64,000 nt of DNA from NCBI GenBank assembly GCA_002364615.1, contig DEYP01000002.1, positions 1 to 64,000 on the forward strand, given 5' to 3'. This document shows positions 45,109 through 54,460 of this stretch, one piece after another. The notes under the pieces are model-generated. The model did not search any database and had not been told where the DNA came from. It worked only from the letters and a program-made list of their open reading frames with translations. Source of the stretch: Arsukibacterium sp. UBA3155. GTDB lineage: Bacteria > Pseudomonadota > Gammaproteobacteria > Enterobacterales > Alteromonadaceae. Position 1 is the stretch's first letter; each line of letters opens with the position of its first letter. Position numbers and translations under genes: made by a program.

Positions 45109-45444
45109 TAACAGAGCTTTATGCAGAATAGAGTAGATCTCGATCAGTTGCTAGCACGATGCCTTGGGTCGGCGCAGCACTCAGAGATTAGATTTAGGAC
45201 AGGCACTATTCAGAACAGTTTGATTCTGTTTAAGACAGGCACAATTTAGATGATCTAGCCCACCGCCCAACAAATAAATGGTGTTTTATAGATTCAGTGC
45301 TAATTCGCAGAAGGAAACTGATAGAAAGCGTTGATTGACATGAATTCGAGCCATATGTGACCCTGCTATTTTTTTTCAGATATGACGGTTTCTGAATGAA
45401 AATTTTTAGCCGACAAGTATTGATAGTAAGAATTGATGAGATGT
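45109..45444. other. Intergenic region with transposase-associated motifs
   Basis: No gene is seen in these 336 bases. It holds two copies of a motif that recurs inverted on the other side of the transposase gene: GGACAGGCAC at 45197-45206 and GACAGGCAC at 45234-45242. Between them AACAG/CTGTT forms a short stem around TTTGATT. Confidence 0.6.
45197..45242 (+). repeat. Left pair of GGACAGGCAC motifs
   Basis: Two direct copies, at 45197-45206 (GGACAGGCAC) and 45234-45242 (GACAGGCAC), flank a small stem. They are the reverse complement of the GTGCCTGTCC copies at 46527-46536 and 46573-46582, so the transposase gene lies between inverted motif clusters. Confidence 0.7.
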
Positions 45445-46410
45445 TCAGGCAGTGTCTCGGAGGGCTCGTCGGCTAAAAAAAGTGGTGTAGCGAGCTTCGA
45501 ATTGGGTGGCGCGTTCAAGCCAATCATGCTGGTTGAGACTCAGCCTTTGCAGGATGGGTGGTAGTAGTCCAGCATCAGCCCTTGGTTTGCGGCGGCAGAC
45601 AGTGCGAGCAGTATAGTCCACTAATCCCAAATAGTCAGACAGATTAAACATTATACCGTGCTGCGCGTGCTCAACCAGCGCCCCCTCGAAAGATAGCAGC
45701 GGCTTGAGAGGGTGCCTGAAATGTCGCAGATTACCTTTCCGGGTCTGCTCATCGATAGCTGCTGTCAAATCGAATGTCGGCATCAGCCGCTCTTTAATAC
45801 TGGTAAATTCCGAGATTTCAGGTGTTTCGGCTATCTGTGCGCGTACAGGGTTCAAGTCGACATAGGCCATGCAGGACAGCAGAGCCTCATTACTTAGCAG
45901 TGCCTGGGATTTGAATCTTGCTTCCCAGAAATGTCCGGTGCAGCCGTCTTCCTTGTTGGCCTGGCGGGCAATGGGTTCATTAAGGCACTTCATAAACCAA
46001 CTCAGGCTGGTTAGCCGCTGGCGGTATACTTCGACACAGTTTTGCACTGAGTCCAACTCGGCGGCGCTAAGAGTGCTGCTGGCCAGATAGCGTTGCACCA
46101 GCAGCGTCCCTTTGTGAATACTTGTCCAGCGCAACAGCACGTCTCGCACGCTCCAATCAGATGCCTGCTTTGGTTGGAGTTTTACTACTAAGTGCAAGTG
46201 ATTAGACATAACCGCGTAGGCACAGATGTCGATAGCAAACAACGAGGCCAGCAGGCGAATGCGCTGTTCAATCCAGGCCCGGCGGTGTTCGTAATTTTCA
46301 CCGGTATCGCTGTCAACACCACACAAAAAAGTCCTGCGCACACAGCGAGACACTACATGGTAATAAGGTGTATCGTCGACGGCAATGAGGGCTTTACGTG
46401 GCCTGGGCAT
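45445..46410 (-). CDS. REP-associated tyrosine transposase (RAYT), Y1/HUH family
   Basis: A 321-residue single-strand DNA transposase of the IS200-like Y1 superfamily. Seen: YYHVVSRCVRRTFLCG near residues 16-31, and AYAVMSNHLHLVVKL with HLH at 71-73 forming the HUH metal site. WFMKCLNEPIARQANKEDGCTGHFWEARFKSQAL around 137-172 is a stretch typical of RAYTs. RAYTs act on palindromic REP elements in the host chromosome rather than on their own ends. AAGGTT precedes the ATG. It appears intact. Confidence 0.85.
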   Translation of the reverse strand: MPRPRKALIAVDDTPYYHVVSRCVRRTFLCGVDSDTGENYEHRRAWIEQRIRLLASLFAIDICAYAVMSNHLHLVVKLQPKQASDWSVRDVLLRWTSIHKGTLLVQRYLASSTLSAAELDSVQNCVEVYRQRLTSLSWFMKCLNEPIARQANKEDGCTGHFWEARFKSQALLSNEALLSCMAYVDLNPVRAQIAETPEISEFTSIKERLMPTFDLTAAIDEQTRKGNLRHFRHPLKPLLSFEGALVEHAQHGIMFNLSDYLGLVDYTARTVCRRKPRADAGLLPPILQRLSLNQHDWLERATQFEARYTTFFSRRALRDTA

Positions 46411-46513
46411 AAGGCAACCTTATAACTGGTTAAATATACAGTGTCAAAGTTAGTAACCAATTGCTTGGCTGTCAAGGTATTGGTGGTTGATCAAATAAGT
46501 TTTGTTTAGATTT

Positions 46514-46582
46514 GCCTGTCCAACATGTGCCTGTCCAACATGATTCTCCTTTGATCGCACAGGAGTATAGGTGTGCCTGTCC
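46514..46582 (+). repeat. Right cluster of GTGCCTGTCC motifs
   Basis: Three near-identical copies: TGCCTGTCC inside 46513-46521, GTGCCTGTCC at 46527-46536 and again at 46573-46582. The first two sit in a short direct repeat (CCTGTCCAACATG). They are inverted relative to the left pair beyond the transposase gene. The rest of 46411-46600 contains no gene. Confidence 0.7.
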
Positions 46583-46770
46583 AAGTTTGCTTCTTTAAAC
46601 AGGGTTACTTAACCACACGTTTGCTGTCACACGAGCTACGCCATGTTCACCAGTACGAGCAAGCCGGTTCGGCCGAAGCATTTTTGTCCCGCTACATTGG
46701 CGAGATAATGCGATTTAGTTATATGGATTCACCTTATGAGGTGGATGCCAGGAAACATGTAATCGAATAA
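46583..46770 (+). pseudogene. 3' stump of an HExxH protein gene
   Basis: The frame runs out of the last GTGCCTGTCC motif and then reads TTRLLSHELRHVHQYEQAGS, a complete HELRH zinc-binding motif (bases 46630-46644), then FLSRYIGEIMRFSYMDSPYEVDARKHVIE and a stop. The segment resembles the HExxH helix region of small DUF4157-like peptidase-type proteins, but no start codon with a ribosome-binding site precedes it and its 5' end coincides with the repeat. It looks like a gene cut off by insertion of, or deletion next to, the transposase element. Confidence 0.6.
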
Positions 46771-46894
46771 CAGTAAAAATTGTTAAATAAATTTTTATAG
46801 GTTTAGCCCGCAAATCATGGCTTTTTAATTCGCTCGCCTGACTGCATGTTTTTCGTTACACTGCCGGTTGAACATCTGCGGCAGTGGAGCAGTA

Positions 46895-49570
46895 ATGAGT
46901 TTGATAGGGCACTACCTGTATTACTGGAAATTCAGGCTTAGTCTACTGGTGCTGCTAGCCAGTCTGTTGGTTGCCTTGCCACATATTTACAAAATAGTGC
47001 AGCGGTTCAACCTGACGCCGATAGCACTGCAATTATCTTTGCCTTTACCAGCCGATTTTGCTGATCGTCATCAGTTGCCCGTTAATCCCGACATTGAAAA
47101 AGTATTTGTCAGTGGCCATTTCTCAGACTGGAGTGGTGATGACAGTTTTTATCAACTGCAACAGCTCGATGAAACGCATTGGCACTATATGTTAGCGGCC
47201 AAACCTGGTGACACGGAATATCGCTTTGTCGTTTATCTGAAAAATCAGCCAGACCCTGTTTGGCTGGATGATCCAACTAATCCAGCGTATAAAACCAATC
47301 CTTTTGGCCAGCGTAATTCCCTGGTGCAACGGCTGGATATTAATCGAGTTTATACGGTCGCTTCGCTGCTGCTTTATGGTCTGACGTTGAGCTTTTTGTT
47401 GTACTGCCTGGCCGAACCTTTATTGCACTGGCTATTGCAACTGGCAATGCCTTTTCATCGTAAGTTAGCAATAAGTTGTGCCATGCTGGTGGTAATGGCA
47501 CAGTTAGTGTTGTTAGCTTACCAGTTTTATGAACACCGCCAGCTGATCAAACAAGGCATCATAGACAATGTGCATATGTTGCATCTGTCGCTGGTGCAGC
47601 AGACACAAACAGAAAATCCTCCCTCTGAGCAAGCGTTAACTCAAGCACTGCAAATCTTTCTTGAGCCTGCCATGGTACGGGTAGAAAAATACACGGCATC
47701 ACTTGAGCAAATCACTATTTCGGATGTAGCGTTACTTGATGCTCAGGGGCGGATCCGCAGCTTGCATCATCGTAGGCAGAACCGCAATATTCAGCAATTC
47801 AGGGCTACAGAACTTGGTTTTAGTTCGACAGAGCAATATTTTGTCGAGGGAATTTGGCAACCTTTACTTTCTTCACTGGCTGAACAACCAGAGCGCAGCG
47901 TCCGTTTTACCAGCAAATCTGCCAACGTTACCGCCATAGATACGCCTGAAACCCGGCTTGCTGAACTGATGCTTGGTTTTAGCAACGTCTTGGTCCCTAT
48001 AATTCACAATCAGGAGGTTAGCGGTTATTACATCGCTTCTATTCAGGTTAAGTTGTTTGGCCAGGAATTACTGCGCATAGCAATGATGAACCTGCTGCTG
48101 ATGCTATGTATTCTGGCGCTGACGCTGGCATTACTGCTAAGGATTGGCCGCCATATTACCCGCCATTTGCAACAACTTACCCAATGGACCCGGGCAATAG
48201 TACAGGGTAATTTTGACTCGCAGCTGACGATTAGCAGCAACGATGAGATACAAACCCTGGCCGAACATTTTGAACAAATGCGTCAGTCACTGCAAACCAG
48301 TTTTAACCATATAGGCACTCAAAAGGCTGAGCTCTATCACATTGCATTCGAAGATAGTCTGACCGGGCTTGCCAACCGAAAACGTTTACTTGCTGATACT
48401 GGATCTGTTGTGCCGGCGTCGATGCTGTTGGTGAATATCGATGATTTTGGCAGTCTGAATGATTTCTATGGCACCGTATCGGCTGATAAAGTGCTTTGTG
48501 ATGTTGCCAGTGTGCTAACCGCGCATTGTAATCTGCTTGACGCCAAACTATATCGCCCTGGCGCGGATGAGTTTGTAATTACCTTTAACACAAAATGCAC
48601 TGACGCCAATGCAGAAAATATTATTAACCTGCTAATGCAACGCCCATTGCAGGTGTCAGAGAACGACTATTACTTATCAGTAACGTTGGGCATAGTGCAA
48701 CGTGAACAGGCGCAAAGCAGTAACCGTGACATGTTGTCGCTGGCTGATATCGCCAGACGCTGGGCGAAAAAGCAGTCTCAGCGCTATGCCATGTTTAAAC
48801 CGGAAATGGCTAATTCTGAAGAGTTTTGTCATAACCTACTGGTATTGCGCCAACTGAAGCAAGCGATAGATAGCGACAATATTGTGCCTTACGTGCAACG
48901 TATCGAGCCCCTTACCGCGACAGGAACAGTAAAGTACGAGTGTTTAATGCGACTTGTAACCGATGAGGGCACTGTGCTGGCGCCGGGGTATTTTATGCAA
49001 GTGGCGAAAAAGTCGCAGCTGTATTCCAGGCTTACCGCCGCTATGCTGCAAAAAAGTATGCAATTGTTTGAGCACAGCAGTGCGGAGTTTTCAGTCAACT
49101 TGTCTATGGATGACATAGAAGATGCCAAGACCCTGCATTATTTACTACAGTTGTTGCAGCATTACCCGCATGTCGCTAAACGCATGACATTCGAATTGCT
49201 TGAAACGGCAGAAGTGAGCAACTATATGGCCGTAAGTGCGTTTATCCGTCAAGTGAAGCTACATGGCTGCAAAATTGCTATTGATGATTTCGGCTCTGGA
49301 TACTCCAATTTTGTCCATGTGCTGAGCTTAGATATTGACTACCTTAAAATTGATGGCTCGCTGATCCGTCAGATCCACACCGACAGCACCAGCCAGCATC
49401 TGCTGACAGCAATCACCGGGTTAGCAAGCAAAATGCAGATCAAAACAATCGCGGAGTTTGTTGAGTCGGCTGAGATACTGCAAACGGTGCGCCAATTTGG
49501 TATTGATTATGCTCAGGGCTACCATATTGCTAAACCCCGGCCATTTAACGCCAAAACAGACTCAAATTAA
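46895..49570 (+). CDS. Membrane GGDEF-EAL protein with carbohydrate-binding-like sensor domain
   Basis: An 891-residue c-di-GMP signalling protein. Transmembrane helix near 15-37; then about 65-145 a beta-rich domain with VFVSGHFSDWSG and YRFVVYLKNQPDPVWLDDPTNP that resembles CBM48/AMPK-type glycogen-binding modules; two helices (about 150-215); a periplasmic sensor part; a further helix near 395-420; HAMP; a GGDEF domain whose signature reads GADEF (about 555-559); and an EAL domain with ECLMR at 682-686, NLS and DDFGSGYS. The EAL catalytic acids look intact, the GGDEF motif is altered, so a phosphodiesterase is more likely than a cyclase. ATG 46895 has TGGAGC upstream. Confidence 0.85.
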   Translation: MSLIGHYLYYWKFRLSLLVLLASLLVALPHIYKIVQRFNLTPIALQLSLPLPADFADRHQLPVNPDIEKVFVSGHFSDWSGDDSFYQLQQLDETHWHYMLAAKPGDTEYRFVVYLKNQPDPVWLDDPTNPAYKTNPFGQRNSLVQRLDINRVYTVASLLLYGLTLSFLLYCLAEPLLHWLLQLAMPFHRKLAISCAMLVVMAQLVLLAYQFYEHRQLIKQGIIDNVHMLHLSLVQQTQTENPPSEQALTQALQIFLEPAMVRVEKYTASLEQITISDVALLDAQGRIRSLHHRRQNRNIQQFRATELGFSSTEQYFVEGIWQPLLSSLAEQPERSVRFTSKSANVTAIDTPETRLAELMLGFSNVLVPIIHNQEVSGYYIASIQVKLFGQELLRIAMMNLLLMLCILALTLALLLRIGRHITRHLQQLTQWTRAIVQGNFDSQLTISSNDEIQTLAEHFEQMRQSLQTSFNHIGTQKAELYHIAFEDSLTGLANRKRLLADTGSVVPASMLLVNIDDFGSLNDFYGTVSADKVLCDVASVLTAHCNLLDAKLYRPGADEFVITFNTKCTDANAENIINLLMQRPLQVSENDYYLSVTLGIVQREQAQSSNRDMLSLADIARRWAKKQSQRYAMFKPEMANSEEFCHNLLVLRQLKQAIDSDNIVPYVQRIEPLTATGTVKYECLMRLVTDEGTVLAPGYFMQVAKKSQLYSRLTAAMLQKSMQLFEHSSAEFSVNLSMDDIEDAKTLHYLLQLLQHYPHVAKRMTFELLETAEVSNYMAVSAFIRQVKLHGCKIAIDDFGSGYSNFVHVLSLDIDYLKIDGSLIRQIHTDSTSQHLLTAITGLASKMQIKTIAEFVESAEILQTVRQFGIDYAQGYHIAKPRPFNAKTDSN

Positions 49571-49901
49571 CAACACACCTCTTTAGCTTTTGAAACTAGC
49601 TGCGAAAAAAGTCCCTCCAACTGTCTGGTTATGGATTTTATCCAACAACAATTGGAGTCAGAACAAATTTACGTGACGAACCGCTATTAGCCTAAATTAG
49701 AATATCAAACAGGCAGTTTGTCGCTAAATAAGCTTAGAGAATACTGTGGTTGGCACTATTCACGGGTTAGCTAGCAAGACAATTGGCAAAAAGCAAGACT
49801 GCCCCTGATGCTGACTGATGCTATCAGGGCAAATCTCTTCTACATATCACCTGCAAAAATCTGTAAATAGATTTGAAAAAGGCCACACACTAAGCGTTCG
49901 C
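49571..49901. other. Intergenic region downstream of two converging genes
   Basis: No gene is apparent in these 331 bases. One inverted repeat, GCCC(C)TGAT at 49801-49809 with ATCAGGGC at 49823-49830, could end transcription of the leftward sorbosone-dehydrogenase-like gene, since on that strand it is followed by a T-rich stretch. Nothing else stands out. Confidence 0.4.
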
Positions 49902-51266
49902 TTAACGAGGTTTGCCGGTAGAATCTTTGGTTGAAACCCGTTCAAAAATAGTGCGTGCGCTGGTAACTCGCCATATAGTGTTGCCAACGTCGTCGGCCAC
50001 CAGCAGGCCGCCATGTCCATCTACTGCAACTCCAACAGGTCTGCCACGGGCGTTGCCGTCGGCGTCGATGAAGCCTGACAACACCACCTGCATCGTTCCG
50101 GTCGGCATTCCGTTGGTGAAGGGGACAAAGACAACTTCATAGCCGTTTAGTGGCTGGCGGTTCCAGGAGCCATGCAGACCAACAAAGGCACCCTCTGCAT
50201 AACCAGCCACAGTATTGTCATTAAAGGCCAGACCTAACGGCGCGACATGTGCGCCGAGGGCAAAATCGGGTGATACAGCACTTGCCACCAGCTCTGGGTT
50301 TTGTGGACTTACGCGCTTATCGATGTTCTGGCCGAAATAGCTGTATGGCCAACCGTAGAACGCATCCCGGCGCACTGAGGTGAGGTAATCGGGTACCAGG
50401 TCGCTGCCTAATTCGTCCCGCTCGTTTACTACCGCCCACAGTGCACCTGTCTGGGGCTCCCAGTCTAAGCCTACCGGATTACGCAGTCCGGTCGCGAATG
50501 TGCGCAACGCACCGGTGGCAATATCAAACTCGAGTATGGCGGCGCGCATATGTTCGGCTTCCATGCCGTTTTCGGCAATATTGCTATTTGAGCCAACGCC
50601 GACATAAAGCTTGCTGCCATTAGCGCTGGCGAGCAAACTCTTGGTCCAGTGGTGGTTCAATTCATCGCCCTTGCCGGGTAAGTCAGTTACTTTGGTAGGC
50701 GTAGCGGTTATCGTTGTGTCACCGCGCTGATAAGGCATTTTTACTAATGCATTGGCGTTGGCCACATATAAGGTGTCTCCAACCAGCGCCATGCCAAACG
50801 GCGAATGCAGACCCTGCAAAAAAACAGTGCGCAATTCGGCTTTGCCATCGCCGTTGGTATCGCGAAGCAGGGTAATGCGATTGGCGCTGGGTACTGCAGC
50901 CCCGGCTTTTTTCATAACCCGTTTCATTATCCAGCCTTTAATGCCGCCGATACCACTTTTACCTGGGGGCGCATTAGTTTCGGCAACCAGTACGTCGCCA
51001 TTTGGCAGAACGTACAGCCAGCGTGGATGCTTAAGACCCTCAGCGAAGGCTGTGACTTTCATGTTCGAAGCTGGGGTTGGCGTGACACCGTTTGGCCAGC
51101 CGATAGCTGGTGCGATCTTGACGGTGGGGATCAGAGAAGGGTTAGGCACTGGCAGTTGCGGATCAGCACCAGTGCCGGCCTTCGCAGATAATTGGGCGCG
51201 CCCGCCACAAGAGGAAATAAGAATTAGCAAAAAAAGCATTGCCAACGGAAATAGCGTTGTTCTCAA
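49902..51266 (-). CDS. PQQ-type sorbosone/glucose dehydrogenase-like lipoprotein
   Basis: A 454-residue six-bladed beta-propeller lipoprotein. The signal ends in LISSC; then [60 protein letters not shown] and APLGLAFN are typical of soluble quinoprotein dehydrogenases of the GSDH/sorbosone class. It should oxidise sugars or aldehydes in the periplasm, with PQQ as possible cofactor (inference). A TTG start at 51266 is preferred because AAGGAG lies 7 bases upstream and it opens right at the signal peptide; a frame to 51296 would contain that site inside the gene. Confidence 0.8.
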   Translation of the reverse strand: MRTTLFPLAMLFLLILISSCGGRAQLSAKAGTGADPQLPVPNPSLIPTVKIAPAIGWPNGVTPTPASNMKVTAFAEGLKHPRWLYVLPNGDVLVAETNAPPGKSGIGGIKGWIMKRVMKKAGAAVPSANRITLLRDTNGDGKAELRTVFLQGLHSPFGMALVGDTLYVANANALVKMPYQRGDTTITATPTKVTDLPGKGDELNHHWTKSLLASANGSKLYVGVGSNSNIAENGMEAEHMRAAILEFDIATGALRTFATGLRNPVGLDWEPQTGALWAVVNERDELGSDLVPDYLTSVRRDAFYGWPYSYFGQNIDKRVSPQNPELVASAVSPDFALGAHVAPLGLAFNDNTVAGYAEGAFVGLHGSWNRQPLNGYEVVFVPFTNGMPTGTMQVVLSGFIDADGNARGRPVGVAVDGHGGLLVADDVGNTIWRVTSARTIFERVSTKDSTGKPR

Positions 51267-51331
51267 GGTAATGCTCCTTCCGGGGTTATTGTTCAATCTG
51301 AACAGTATTTACAGGCCAGGTGGTAAGCCAC

Positions 51332-51724
51332 TCAGTATAGCAAAGCCCGACCCGCCATACCAAAGGCGGCTATCATTCCTACCAACCAAACGGTAGAGCG
51401 TGGGGTAGCGTAGTCGAACCAGTAGCAAATGTAGTAAAGGATGCGGCTGGCGATAAAGACCCAGCCCAAAATGACGGTAGTGCTGTCTACCGCATTTAAA
51501 GCCACCGCGCTTAGTACCGCGCAGCCGTAGATAATAAGCGCTTCAAAACTATTGTAGTGGGCAGCATTGGCACGCTGGCCAAAGCCTTTTAATGCCGCTT
51601 GTTGTTCTCTGGGGTTTTTGTTGTCATAGCCACCGGCTTTTTGCATGGCAAATGCCAGCGGAGCCTTGGCTAAAAACGGTAATAACATGGCAATAAATAA
51701 CGTGAGTAAAAGTGTACTTAGCAT
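51332..51724 (-). CDS. MAPEG-family membrane protein
   Basis: A 130-residue four-helix membrane protein of the MAPEG family (eicosanoid and glutathione metabolism in animals; bacterial members of unknown substrate). Seen: KGFGQRANAAHYNSFEALIIYG near residues 47-68, which holds the family's E/R/N landmarks, and SRILYYICYWFDYATPRSTVWLVG near 93-116. GGAGAA precedes the ATG. It is the upstream neighbour of the dehydrogenase-like gene and may share its transcript. Confidence 0.85.
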   Translation of the reverse strand: MLSTLLLTLFIAMLLPFLAKAPLAFAMQKAGGYDNKNPREQQAALKGFGQRANAAHYNSFEALIIYGCAVLSAVALNAVDSTTVILGWVFIASRILYYICYWFDYATPRSTVWLVGMIAAFGMAGRALLY

Positions 51725-51926
51725 TAAAAATTCTCCGGTTCGAACACAATAGCGTTGATATTAAAAGAAAGCAGCGTTGATATTTAAAGAAACAGTCTAG
51801 CTTCAGCTTACTTTGTAGCGAGTGACCTTACCAGCTTAAATCTGGTACTCTGTTTAGTGGGCCATAAAAATAATAACTGCCCGGCTAAAAAATGAATACA
51901 AAAAGCATAAAAATGGAGCAAAACGG

Positions 51927-53291
51927 GTGAAGCACATTGTTATTTCTTTAAATCTGATGGCAAAGCCGATGTTAACGTTAAGTCTGATTTTAACGTTAAG
52001 CGGGCTAACCGGCTGTAGCGAAGCCGACACCCCTGAGCCTGCGCCGTTACCAGATAAAGGGTCGCTGGTGTTAGTTGGTGGGGCGCTTGCCGCGTCTAAT
52101 GCGGATGTACATCAGCGTTTTATTGAGCTGGCAGGTGGTGAACTGCAAGCGAGGATCGCGGTTATTCCTGCTGCCAGTGGTCAGCCGGCAAAGTACTTTA
52201 AACAATTTCGTAAGGACATGCAGCGTTACGGCCTGGATGAAGACCAGATGACGTTGTTTCCGGTTGCTGTGAATGATGACAAAAGTACTGCCGATATTGA
52301 TGAAAGCCAGTGGCGCCGCGGTGCTACCGATTTTAAACTGGCGGAACACCTCAGCCAGTATACGGCGGTATGGTTTCTGGGCGGCGATCAGCTGAACATT
52401 ACCGCCACTTTGGCGCCGGATGGCCAGAAGTCAGTATTGCTTGAGGCTATCTGGGCGCTATATCAACGCGGTGGTGTGATTGGCGGCACCAGCGCCGGTG
52501 CGGCAATGATGAGCGAGGTTATGATCGCGGCGGGTGATTCCTGGGGGGCGCTGACAGAAGGCACTACCGAGAGTTACAACGGTATGCAGGATCAGGAAAA
52601 TGGCCCATTAATGTTGGCCAAGGGATTGGGGTTCTTCCCCCATGCCATTATTGACCAGCATTTTGACCGCAAAGCCCGCTTTGGCCGTTTAATTTTGGCT
52701 ACTGAACTGAACAAAGCTACATTTCCGCTGGGCTTTGGCATTGATGAAAATACCGCTTTGGTTTATACCGCCGCAAATCATAGTGTGCAGGTCATCGGGG
52801 CCGGTGCGGTTACTGCTATTGATGTCAGCAATGCCAGGCGAATTAAAAATCCCCATGCTTTTCATATTGAAAATGTCCGTATTAGCGTAATGCAGGGCGG
52901 GGATCAGTATCATTTTGATACCGAGCAGTTTGTCGCTAACCCGCTTAAGCACGCTACCGTGGGCCATGAATATCTTAATCTGGCAGAACCTGTGGTGTCG
53001 GGTGTGTTTAGCCGCAATACCCGGCTAAAAGATATGTTGACCTTTGATCTGGTTGACAATAAAGGCAGCAAACAGGTGGTCAGTTATCTGCATCAGGGGC
53101 AAGGGACCGGCTTTACCCTGCGGTTTACTCAGGATGAATACACCACCGGATACTGGCAATATCTTGATGGGTTGCTCGATAGTGGCAGTGCCTTCGGGGT
53201 AAAGCTGGATATTATACCGACTGAGTTCACGATTACGCCGCTTAGTGCAGCAAGCGAGACAACCCGCACAAAGGCCCAGGCAAAGCACTAG
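51927..53291 (+). CDS. Cyanophycinase-like peptidase lipoprotein
   Basis: A 454-residue lipoprotein (signal ending in LTGC) of peptidase family S51. Seen: GSLVLVGGALAASN near residue 50, WFLGGDQLNITATL near 150, the nucleophile motif GGTSAGAA with S189, and FFPHAIIDQHFDRKARFGRL near 237. These match cyanophycinases, which cut the polymer of aspartate and arginine; extracellular forms exist in heterotrophs that consume it. No cyanophycin synthetase is in the window, so scavenging is more likely than mobilising an internal store. It starts with GTG, TGGAGC upstream. Confidence 0.88.
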   Translation: MKHIVISLNLMAKPMLTLSLILTLSGLTGCSEADTPEPAPLPDKGSLVLVGGALAASNADVHQRFIELAGGELQARIAVIPAASGQPAKYFKQFRKDMQRYGLDEDQMTLFPVAVNDDKSTADIDESQWRRGATDFKLAEHLSQYTAVWFLGGDQLNITATLAPDGQKSVLLEAIWALYQRGGVIGGTSAGAAMMSEVMIAAGDSWGALTEGTTESYNGMQDQENGPLMLAKGLGFFPHAIIDQHFDRKARFGRLILATELNKATFPLGFGIDENTALVYTAANHSVQVIGAGAVTAIDVSNARRIKNPHAFHIENVRISVMQGGDQYHFDTEQFVANPLKHATVGHEYLNLAEPVVSGVFSRNTRLKDMLTFDLVDNKGSKQVVSYLHQGQGTGFTLRFTQDEYTTGYWQYLDGLLDSGSAFGVKLDIIPTEFTITPLSAASETTRTKAQAKH

Positions 53292-53376
53292 CTCATTTAG
53301 GTTCATCGCCGGGGCGTACTTGCTCAACCTAAGTGTTGTGGTCACTAAGCCGGCCGTGGTGGCTAACGGCCAAGGC

Positions 53377-54414
53377 TTATAGCGGCTCCAGCTGGTAATC
53401 ACCGTTCGCGAACGCCTCGGCCAACTCATGTGAGCGCTGCAGCACGATTTGCCAGTTTGCGATACGCTGCGGATCGCTGAGCTTAAAATCATTTCTGTCG
53501 GGGATTTTACCGTTCGGTAAACTGGCCACCCAACTGGCGCTTGGACACAGCAATACCACGTTGTGCAAGTGCGCGGCATTGGGCCGGCGCCATTTAAGCG
53601 CTTTGTCGAACCAGCCTGGTGTAAGGTGGGGGTAAAAGTGCGGATACAGCACCAGCCCATGATGACTAAATGGCAGATCAAAGTGATAGTCGGTTATGCC
53701 GCCATCGTAATAAAGCCCCGGGCCTGCGCCTTCGATGTTTTTTACAGGGGACAATACCAGCGGGATGGAGCCACTGGCCAACACTGCCTGGCGCAGATTT
53801 GCCTGGCTTAAGGGCACATGTTGGGTGGGCAAGCCGGTGTAGCGATGAAACGGCGCCTGGCAATGCTGCGGATGAAACTGCACCCGCTGATAAAAGTGCT
53901 GCAGATTTCGTCTGTTTAATAAATTAGCGCCGGCGGCCAGGGTTAAACCGGCCGCTTGCCATAATTTGCGCTGGCTACGGTTGATACCTTTGGCCTTCGC
54001 CACAATCAGGTTGAGTTTCATCACCGGGTTGTCGAGTACTTCGTTAATCTGCTGCTCACTGCTGAACACCTGGTCGATAACGGCCGATGAAATACGGGTT
54101 ACCTGATGAATATCGGCGCCAGGTGGAAACGTAATGGTGGAATAGGCGTTGGCAAAGCGCGCTGAGGCAGCAACCGGGTTGGCCTGGGCATAGCAGGCAA
54201 AGCGCCAGGCTCCGGCCGAGCTACCTAATAAATGCAGTGGCTTGGTGCGCCCTGCGAAAAATTCAGCCAGTAAGTACTGGTCAAGACCATAGAGACAAAA
54301 CCATTTGGGGCCGCCACTTGCTCCCACCATCACGCTGATATCGTCGGCCTGCAGGCCATGTTGTTTAATATGCGCCATTGCACCCGGGCCGGCTAGTACG
54401 CGAAGCTTATTCAA
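53377..54414 (-). CDS. Patatin-like phospholipase family protein
   Basis: A 345-residue protein with a patatin fold. The glycine-rich oxyanion segment GASGGPKW is at about residues 31-38, the nucleophile elbow GSSAG at 64-68 (S66), and the dyad aspartate in YYDGGITDY near 238. A lipid acyl hydrolase, probably cytoplasmic. The TTG start at 54414 has GGAGAG about 11 bases upstream. It lies 46 bases downstream of the dGTPase gene on the same strand, so the two likely share a transcript. Confidence 0.85.
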   Translation of the reverse strand: MNKLRVLAGPGAMAHIKQHGLQADDISVMVGASGGPKWFCLYGLDQYLLAEFFAGRTKPLHLLGSSAGAWRFACYAQANPVAASARFANAYSTITFPPGADIHQVTRISSAVIDQVFSSEQQINEVLDNPVMKLNLIVAKAKGINRSQRKLWQAAGLTLAAGANLLNRRNLQHFYQRVQFHPQHCQAPFHRYTGLPTQHVPLSQANLRQAVLASGSIPLVLSPVKNIEGAGPGLYYDGGITDYHFDLPFSHHGLVLYPHFYPHLTPGWFDKALKWRRPNAAHLHNVVLLCPSASWVASLPNGKIPDRNDFKLSDPQRIANWQIVLQRSHELAEAFANGDYQLEPL

Positions 54415-54460
54415 AACGACAGGACTCTCCAGTAAGTATTCAGGCCGATGTTAAAACACC

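Noticed and set aside
45197-46582. Complete insertion sequence with target-site duplication
   Set aside because: The flanking motifs are short clusters, not matching terminal inverted repeats, no target duplication was found, and HUH enzymes do not use such ends.
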